From assembly GCF_031082295.1 (NCBI RefSeq), contig NZ_JAVHLD010000031.1, positions 1 through 36,308 on the forward strand: 36,308 bases of DNA. The letters are read 5' to 3'. A model generated the notes under the pieces. That model was not told where the DNA came from, made no database searches, and was given only the letters and a program-made list of their open reading frames with translations. Positions within the stretch are counted from its first letter, which is position 1. Each line of letters opens with the position of its first letter. Source of the stretch: Humidesulfovibrio sp. (GTDB taxonomy: Bacteria > Desulfobacterota > Desulfovibrionia > Desulfovibrionales > Desulfovibrionaceae). The translations under genes and the position numbers were made by a program. Positions 26,505 to 33,553 of this stretch are shown here, one piece after another.

Positions 26505-28408
26505 TGGACCACCTCCGGCTCGTGGGTCGGATCCGGGAACTGCGGCTCCACGGGGTCCACGGCCACGCGAGCGGCGGGCTCCGCCGGGCGTTCCGCCCCT
26601 TCGATGTCTCTGGGCGGCAGCTCCTTCTTGCCCAGGAACAAGGCGTCGAGCATGGCCTTGACGGCGGGGCCGGCGCCGGACGCGCCGTGCAGCCCGTGCT
26701 CGACCATGGCCACCACCACGAAGCGCCTGCCGTCCCGTTCGCCGAAGCCGGCCATCCAGGCGTGGTCGCGATACTTGTAGGGCACGTTGTCGCCCATGCG
26801 CTTGAGCTCGTCTGTGAGGCGCACCACCTGTGCCGTGCCGGTCTTGGCGCCCACCACCACGCCCGGCGTGAGCACGCGCCGGCAGGTGCCGCGAGGGTCC
26901 TCCACCGTGGCGATCATGGCCTTCTTGATCATGGCCGCGTGCGCGGGAGTCAGGGGGATGTTGCCCTGCACCTCCGGGGCCACGCCGCGCATGAGCTGCG
27001 GCTTCAGCACCTTGCCGCCGTTGATGAGCGCGGCGATGAGGCGCGCCACCTGCAACGGGGTCAAGCCGGTGTAGCCCTGGCCGATGGCCAGGTTCAAGTC
27101 CTCTCCCTTGGTCCAGCGCACGCCGTAGCGCTTCATCTTCCACTCGCGCGAGGGCATGAGCCCGGCCTTCTCGTGCGGCAGGTCGATGCCGGTGGGCTCG
27201 CCCAGCCCGGCCATCTTGGCGTAGGAGCTGATGCGGTCCACGCCGAGCTTCATGCCGAGCTTGTAGAAGTACACGTCGCAGGACTCCACCAGGGCGCGCT
27301 GGAAGTTCACCGTGCCGTGCCCGCCGCGTTTCCAGCAGCGGAACACGTGGTTGCCCAGGGCCAGCTCGCCGGTGCACTGCACGGTCTCGCTCGGGTCCAC
27401 GGCATTCTCGTGCAGGCCGTCCGCGGCCATGAGCAGCTTGAAGATGGAGCCCGGCGGGTAGACGCCCTGGGTGGCGCGGTTCTGCAGGGGGTGCATGGGG
27501 TTGTCGCGCAGCTCCGCCCACTGGGCCGAGGACAGGCCCGTGGTGAAGGTGTTGGAGTCGTAGGAGGGCTCGCTGACCAGGGCGTGGACCTCGCCGGAGT
27601 CGGGGTCCATGACCACCACGCTCCCGGCCTTGCCCTCCAGCACCTTGTGGCCCAGCTGCTGCAATCCCAGGTCGATGGAAAGGAAGATCTCCTCGCCCGC
27701 CTTGGGGTCGCGCTGCAATTCCTCGGACAGCCTGCGCCCCGTGACGTCGACCTCGATGAGCCGCTTGCCCTTGGTCCCGCGCAGGCGGTTGTCCAGGCGG
27801 TTCTCCAGGCCCTGCTTGCCCACGAAATCGCCCATGGACAGGGTGGGGTCGGCCTGCATTTCGGCCTCGTTGGCCTCCGCCACGTAGCCCAGCACATGGG
27901 AAAGCAGGTGGCCGTAAATGTACTTTCTCCGGGTGCGCGAGAGGATGTCGAGCCCCGGCCAGCGAAGGCTGCCGCCCTCGATCTTGGCGATGAGGTCGAA
28001 GTCCAGGTCCGGCACCAGGGTCAGCGGCTCGAAGGGTTTCACCTTGGGCTTGTTGCGGGTGTAGATGTCCTTCAGGCGCTCCGCCGGGATGCCCGTCCAC
28101 TCGGAGACCTTGTCCAGGGTGGCGGGGATGTTGTCGCAGTCCTCGCGCACCAGGCCCAGCACGAAGGCGGGCTCGTTCACGGCCAAAAGCTCGCCGTTGC
28201 GATCGCGCAGGAAGCCGCGCGGGGCGAAGATGTACTCGGTGCGCAGCTGGTTGTTGCGGCTCTTTTCCGTGAACACCGGGCCAAGGTGGATCTGCAGGTA
28301 CCACAGGCGCACGGCGAACAGGCAGAACAGCCCGAAGATCAGGCATTGCAGCAGGCCCACGCCCATGCGCGGCTGCTCTTGTCCGTAGGGGCTATGCAGA
28401 TTCTTCAT
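26501..28408 (-). CDS. mrdA: Penicillin-binding protein 2
   Basis: A 635-residue class B PBP, the transpeptidase of the elongation machinery. An N-terminal membrane anchor (CLIFGLFCLFAVRLWYL) is followed by the dimerisation/pedestal domain and the transpeptidase domain. The active-site SxxK is SIFK with S321 and K324 (PPGSIFKLL); the second motif is SCD in ALVESCDVYFYKLG; the third is KTG in GAKTGTAQVV. The C-terminal 40 residues are Pro/Glu/Ala-rich. It overlaps mreD by 17 bases at the start and rodA by 4 at the end, showing a compact shape operon. Confidence 0.97.
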   Translation of the reverse strand: MKNLHSPYGQEQPRMGVGLLQCLIFGLFCLFAVRLWYLQIHLGPVFTEKSRNNQLRTEYIFAPRGFLRDRNGELLAVNEPAFVLGLVREDCDNIPATLDKVSEWTGIPAERLKDIYTRNKPKVKPFEPLTLVPDLDFDLIAKIEGGSLRWPGLDILSRTRRKYIYGHLLSHVLGYVAEANEAEMQADPTLSMGDFVGKQGLENRLDNRLRGTKGKRLIEVDVTGRRLSEELQRDPKAGEEIFLSIDLGLQQLGHKVLEGKAGSVVVMDPDSGEVHALVSEPSYDSNTFTTGLSSAQWAELRDNPMHPLQNRATQGVYPPGSIFKLLMAADGLHENAVDPSETVQCTGELALGNHVFRCWKRGGHGTVNFQRALVESCDVYFYKLGMKLGVDRISSYAKMAGLGEPTGIDLPHEKAGLMPSREWKMKRYGVRWTKGEDLNLAIGQGYTGLTPLQVARLIAALINGGKVLKPQLMRGVAPEVQGNIPLTPAHAAMIKKAMIATVEDPRGTCRRVLTPGVVVGAKTGTAQVVRLTDELKRMGDNVPYKYRDHAWMAGFGERDGRRFVVVAMVEHGLHGASGAGPAVKAMLDALFLGKKELPPRDIEGAERPAEPAARVAVDPVEPQFPDPTHEPEVVQ

Positions 28409-28862
28409 GAGCCTTTTTCAGCCTGTCTGGGAACATGGAGTCGGCCACATACCACAGGGTCGGATACAGCAGCGCCTGGAGCAGGCATTCGCCCAGCACC
28501 CGGCCAAGGGGAAAGGCGCGCATCTCGAGCACGGCCATGAGGTAGAGCAGGAGCAGATGGGCCAGGCCCAGGGTTATGCCGAGCAGGGCCTGGAACTGGA
28601 AGCTGCCGGGGTCAAGCAGCCAGCGCCCGACGGTCAGCAGCGAGAACAGCACGGCGTACCACAGGATGCCGTAGCCGAAAGCCAGCCCGCCGGCGCCTTC
28701 CTGGATCGCCACCCAGATCAAGGTCAGGATGATGGTGGCGCCGGGCTTTTGCCAGCGCAGGGAAACGGCCATGCCGGGCGCGAAGAAGTCCACGCCGGGC
28801 AACAGGCTCTGCCCCCAGATGCCGAGGACGGTGAAGGCCAGCCACCAGAATGCCGCGAGCAT
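28392..28862 (-). CDS. mreD: Rod-shape determining protein MreD
   Basis: A 156-residue integral membrane protein with about five helices; MreD joins MreC and the peptidoglycan synthases in the elongation complex. Sequence similarity in this family is weak, so the call leans on hydrophobicity, length (about 160 expected) and the position between mreC and mrdA. The ATG at 28862 is 3 bases after the mreC stop, and its 3' end overlaps mrdA by 17 bases. Confidence 0.9.
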   Translation of the reverse strand: MLAAFWWLAFTVLGIWGQSLLPGVDFFAPGMAVSLRWQKPGATIILTLIWVAIQEGAGGLAFGYGILWYAVLFSLLTVGRWLLDPGSFQFQALLGITLGLAHLLLLYLMAVLEMRAFPLGRVLGECLLQALLYPTLWYVADSMFPDRLKKAHEESA

Positions 28863-28865
28863 GGG

Positions 28866-29711
28866 CTACTCCCACAGGGCGCGGGAGTCTTCCGGCCGGA
28901 CCGCGCGCTTGAGCAGGAGCACCTCTTCCAGGCGGGGGATGTCCACCAGGGGCTCGGCCTGCACGTCCATGAACAGGGTGGCTTCCTCGCGGCGCACGCT
29001 GGTGACCCGCGCCACAGGCAGTCCCTTGGGGTACAAGCCGTCCATGCCGGAGGTGACGAGGATCTCGCCGGGCTCGATGGTGGACTTGAGCCCCACGTAC
29101 TTGACCACGAGCTGCTCGCCCGCGCCCATGCCGTAGATCACGCCGGCGGCGCGGTTGGTGCTGCCGACAACGGCCACGCGGCTTGCGGGGTCGATCAGGA
29201 GCAGCACCGTGGCCACGGAGAGCCCGGCGCGGTAGATGCGGCCCACCACGCCCTCGGTGCAGATGACGGGGGTGTCCTCCAGGGCGCCGGAGAGCTTGCC
29301 CCGGTCCACCAGGATGGTTTCCAGGATGGCCGTGGGGCCGACGCGATGGGCGATGACCCGCGCGCCCTCGCGCTTCCAGTCCGGCGGCTCGGGAAAGCCC
29401 AGCAGCTTCTCCACGCGGGCCGTGGCCTCGGCGCGCTCGCGCAGGGTCATGTTCTCCAGGCGCAGGGCCTTGATCTCCTGCAGCAGGGTTTCATTCTGCT
29501 GCTTCAGGCCCACCAGGGACAGGTAGCGGTCCACGAACCCGCCCGCGGCGTTGCCCACCGCGGAGCCGGGACGCAACACAGCTCCAACGCTATCCAGGCC
29601 GGAATAGGTGCTCAGGCGGGTCAAGAACCCGGTGCGCAAATTCCAGGTGTACAGGGCCAGGTAGAAGAACAGCCCGGCGACTAGGAAGAAGGCGACACGT
29701 TTCGGATTCAC
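28866..29711 (-). CDS. mreC: Rod-shape determining protein MreC
   Basis: A 281-residue bitopic protein with one N-terminal membrane helix (VAFFLVAGLFFYLALYTW), a short coiled coil (LVGLKQQNETLLQEIKALR) and the periplasmic double beta-barrel domain, with VIAHRVGPTAILETILVDRG and GVVGRIYRAG. It links cytoplasmic MreB to PBP2/RodA. The start is a GTG at 29711, one base after the mreB stop; the nearby ATG is in a frame that stops immediately. Confidence 0.95.
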   Translation of the reverse strand: MNPKRVAFFLVAGLFFYLALYTWNLRTGFLTRLSTYSGLDSVGAVLRPGSAVGNAAGGFVDRYLSLVGLKQQNETLLQEIKALRLENMTLRERAEATARVEKLLGFPEPPDWKREGARVIAHRVGPTAILETILVDRGKLSGALEDTPVICTEGVVGRIYRAGLSVATVLLLIDPASRVAVVGSTNRAAGVIYGMGAGEQLVVKYVGLKSTIEPGEILVTSGMDGLYPKGLPVARVTSVRREEATLFMDVQAEPLVDIPRLEEVLLLKRAVRPEDSRALWE

Positions 29712-29712
29712 A

Positions 29713-30819
<1,107 letters not shown>

Positions 30820-30871
30820 TTACATGTGCAGAACAGCACCTCGTACCAAAAGAAGTACCGGCAGGCAATAC

Positions 30872-32371
30872 ATGAGCACTTCCCCCGGCCCTGCGGAAGC
30901 CACACGAATCCACCCTTTGGCGGCTTTTTTTCGTGCGCGCCTGGGGGGGGAGGCCCGCAAGGTGCCGCTGGACGCCGGGTTCTCCTGCCCCAACCGCGAC
31001 GGAACCATCTCCCGCGCGGGCTGCATTTTTTGCAACCCCGCCGGCTCCGGCACGGGCCTCCGCGCCCAGGGGCTGGATCTGGCCGGGCAGTGGGGGCATC
31101 TGGCCCCCCGGCTGCTGGCCCGCCACCCCCATGCGCGCCTTCTGGCCTACCTTCAATCATATAGTAACACACATGCGAGCATCGGTCGCCTGCGGACCGT
31201 GCTGGCGGAAATTTCCGGCCTGCCCGGTGTGGCGGGGCTGTGCCTGGGCACGCGGCCCGATTGCCTCGACGTGGAGGGCGATTGCGCGCGGCTGGACGTG
31301 CTGGCCCAGGCGGGCTTCGGCTTCGTGCAGTTGGACCTTGGCCTGCAAAGCGCCGACGACGCGGTGCTCCGGCGCATGAACCGCGGCCACGACGCGGCCT
31401 GTTTCGCGGCGGCGGCCAGGGCGGCGGCGGAGCGTGGCCTGTTCGTGTGCGCCCACCTGGTGCATGGTCTGCCCGGAGCAAGCCGGGACGATCTGGCCCG
31501 GTCCGTGGACTTCCTGAACGCCCTGCCCGTGGCCGGGGTCAAGTTCCACAACCTGCTGGTCTGCCGTGGCGCGGGCCTGGAGACCCTGTGGCGGGCCGGA
31601 GGGTACGCGCCGCCGTCGCGGGAGGAGTATGCGGCGGCCGTGGTGCTGGCCCTCTCGCGCCTGCGGCCCGACATCTGCGTGCAGCGCCTGGCCGCGGACC
31701 CGGCCCCGGGCGAGCTTTTGGCCCCGGACTGGGGCGCGGACAAGTCCGGCACGCTCAGGCGCATCCGCGAGGAGATGTTGCGCCAGGACGTCTGGCAGGG
31801 CAAGGTGGGCCATTGCCCCGGCGCGCTGCCCGATTGGGGCGAAACGCAAGGAGTGCTCATGAACGGCAAGATGACGATGCAGGCCGAGCGCGTGGAACTG
31901 GTGGCCGCGCCGCCGCTGTCCCTCGCGATCCACTGGCGTGGCGGCCGGGTGGCCAGGCTCGAGCTCGGCAGGGCGGAGGTGGGGAGCCTGCCGCCGGACG
32001 CAAGCCCCGAGGCCAAGGCCGTGCACAAGGCCCTCTCGCTGCTGGCCGAGGGCAAGCCCGCGAAATTCCCGGCCCTGCCGCTTGCCTGGGACACGTTGCC
32101 GCCGTTCACGGGAGACATCCTGCGCGCGCTCCATGAGCGTGTGCCCTGCGGCCGGACCCTGACCTACGGCGAGCTTGCCGCCCTGGCAGGACACCCGGGC
32201 AAGGCCAGGGCCGTGGGCCAGGCCATGGCGCGCAACCCCTGGCCCCTTGTCGTGCCGTGTCATCGCGTGCTGGGTGCGGACGGCGCGCTCACCGGCTACA
32301 CCAACCCCCACGGCCTGGACCTGAAGGCGCTGTTGCTGGCGCTGGAAGCGGGTCGGCCCGCGAAAGGGTAG
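30872..32371 (+). CDS. Fusion: YhcC-type radical SAM protein + O6-methylguanine-DNA methyltransferase
   Basis: A 499-residue two-part protein. Residues 1 to about 315 form a radical SAM protein of the TIGR01212/YhcC family. Cluster cysteines C39, C51 and C54 lie in FSCPNRDG and AGCIFCN; LGTRPDCLD, QLDLGLQSADD and VCAHLVHGLPG follow, and VQRLAADP and LAPDWGADKSGT close the domain. From residue 330 the sequence is a complete Ogt-type DNA repair domain with CGRTLTYGELAALAGHPGKARAVG and the acceptor Cys463 in PCHRV. No stop codon separates the parts. The second part begins with ATG 31859, preceded by AAGGAG with 5-base spacing, so a separate 170-residue methyltransferase could also be made. The start at 30872 is chosen because it gives the usual short N terminus; an ATG at 30824 is also open. 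The function of YhcC-type proteins is poorly defined. Confidence 0.87.
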   Translation: MSTSPGPAEATRIHPLAAFFRARLGGEARKVPLDAGFSCPNRDGTISRAGCIFCNPAGSGTGLRAQGLDLAGQWGHLAPRLLARHPHARLLAYLQSYSNTHASIGRLRTVLAEISGLPGVAGLCLGTRPDCLDVEGDCARLDVLAQAGFGFVQLDLGLQSADDAVLRRMNRGHDAACFAAAARAAAERGLFVCAHLVHGLPGASRDDLARSVDFLNALPVAGVKFHNLLVCRGAGLETLWRAGGYAPPSREEYAAAVVLALSRLRPDICVQRLAADPAPGELLAPDWGADKSGTLRRIREEMLRQDVWQGKVGHCPGALPDWGETQGVLMNGKMTMQAERVELVAAPPLSLAIHWRGGRVARLELGRAEVGSLPPDASPEAKAVHKALSLLAEGKPAKFPALPLAWDTLPPFTGDILRALHERVPCGRTLTYGELAALAGHPGKARAVGQAMARNPWPLVVPCHRVLGADGALTGYTNPHGLDLKALLLALEAGRPAKG

Positions 32372-32379
32372 GGGGGCGC

Positions 32380-33492
32380 ATGGCCTACGCCTTTCGGCTG
32401 GATGACGTGCGCATGGCCTACATCCGCCTCTCCCGCGCGGACCTGGTGGCGGAGGCCCCCGGCTTCGCGCTCAGGCTGGGCGGGGTGGAGCACCGGCTGG
32501 ACCACGCCGTGCTCAAGCTCGACACCGTTTCCATCAACGACGAGCTGTGCCAGGTGGAGCGCATCCTCCAGCGCGCGCCCACGCGGCAGGTCACGCTGGT
32601 GGTGCGCGGGGCCGAGGGCGTTCTGCACGAGGAACTGGTGCTGTTCCACCATTCGTTCTTCGCGCCCTTCGTGGACTATGTGAAGGCCATGCCGGTGGGC
32701 GGCGAAGCGGCCAAGCCGGGGCTTCTGGCCGCCTTCACCCACGCCCGCGACGACAACGACATGCTCCGCTTCTGGGAGGCCCACCACGCAAGGCTTGCGG
32801 GCCACCGGAACCTCTACGTCATCGATCACGGCTCGGCGGTGTCGCCCAGGGGCGTGCTGCACCCGGACACCAACGTGGTGCCCCTGCCGCGCGGGCTGAC
32901 CGACCACGCCGACATGGCGCGCTTCTGCGGGCATTTCCAGCGCTTCCTGCTCTCGCAGTACCGCTTTGTGCTGCACACCGACGCCGACGAGCTGCTGGTG
33001 CCTGAGGACGGGGAGGAGGCGCTGCTGGCCAGGCTTGCGAGCCCTGGCTACGGGGGCATCATCCAGCCGGGCCACGCGTTCGACGTGCTGCACGACATGC
33101 GCCCTGACACCCCGGCCGAAGCCCCGCTCAAGCCCGGCGAGCCCGTCTCGACCCAGCGCGGCGTCATGCTGCCCGCCGAGGGCATCTACAAGAAGCCGGT
33201 GCTGGCGAGCATCCCGGCCAGCTGGCTGCAGGGCTTCCACCTTGTGTACGAGGAGGCGAGCGTGCGCGAGGACCCGGGCCTGTGGCTCATGCACCTGCAG
33301 TCGGCGGACTTCGGGCTGCTGCTGGACAAGAACCGGCGCTGGAACGCGCTCCGGCAGTCTGAAGCGGATTTTGCCCGCTGCCCGCAGGGAGGTCGGCCCA
33401 GCGACGAGGACTCGCTGCGGCGATGGTTCGTCCAGGTGCTCGCGGATGAGCGGCTGACGGCGATACCGGAACGACTGCGAGGAAAATTCTAG
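32380..33492 (+). CDS. Putative GT2-type glycosyltransferase
   Basis: A 370-residue protein. The middle part looks like a GT-A glycosyltransferase: FTHARDDNDMLRFWEAHHAR, LYVIDHGS and the metal-binding D201-A-D203-E in VLHTDADELLVPEDG, a pattern seen in the Glyco_tranf_2_4/GT92-like group. The N-terminal 100 residues and C-terminal 100 residues are not recognised. There is no membrane helix or signal peptide. The ATG at 32380 follows the fusion-gene stop by 8 bases with GGGGGG in between, suggesting co-transcription. The substrate is unknown; the enzyme lies far from the main glycan cluster and next to a large secreted protein, but a link to that protein is only a possibility. Confidence 0.65.
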   Translation: MAYAFRLDDVRMAYIRLSRADLVAEAPGFALRLGGVEHRLDHAVLKLDTVSINDELCQVERILQRAPTRQVTLVVRGAEGVLHEELVLFHHSFFAPFVDYVKAMPVGGEAAKPGLLAAFTHARDDNDMLRFWEAHHARLAGHRNLYVIDHGSAVSPRGVLHPDTNVVPLPRGLTDHADMARFCGHFQRFLLSQYRFVLHTDADELLVPEDGEEALLARLASPGYGGIIQPGHAFDVLHDMRPDTPAEAPLKPGEPVSTQRGVMLPAEGIYKKPVLASIPASWLQGFHLVYEEASVREDPGLWLMHLQSADFGLLLDKNRRWNALRQSEADFARCPQGGRPSDEDSLRRWFVQVLADERLTAIPERLRGKF

Positions 33493-33507
33493 GGGAGAAG
33501 AAACAGA

Positions 33508-33549
33508 GCGCCAGCGCCGCCGTCCTGTTTGGGGCGGCGGCGCTGGCGC
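33508..33549. terminator. Large bidirectional hairpin between convergent genes
   Basis: A perfect 14-bp inverted repeat (arms 33508-33521 and 33536-33549, starting GCGCCAGCGCC) with a 14-base loop fills the gap between the glycosyltransferase gene and the RTX gene. T-rich tails are short on both sides (GTTT after it on plus, TGTTTCTTC on minus). It probably ends both transcripts. Confidence 0.8.
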
Positions 33550-33553
33550 GCGT

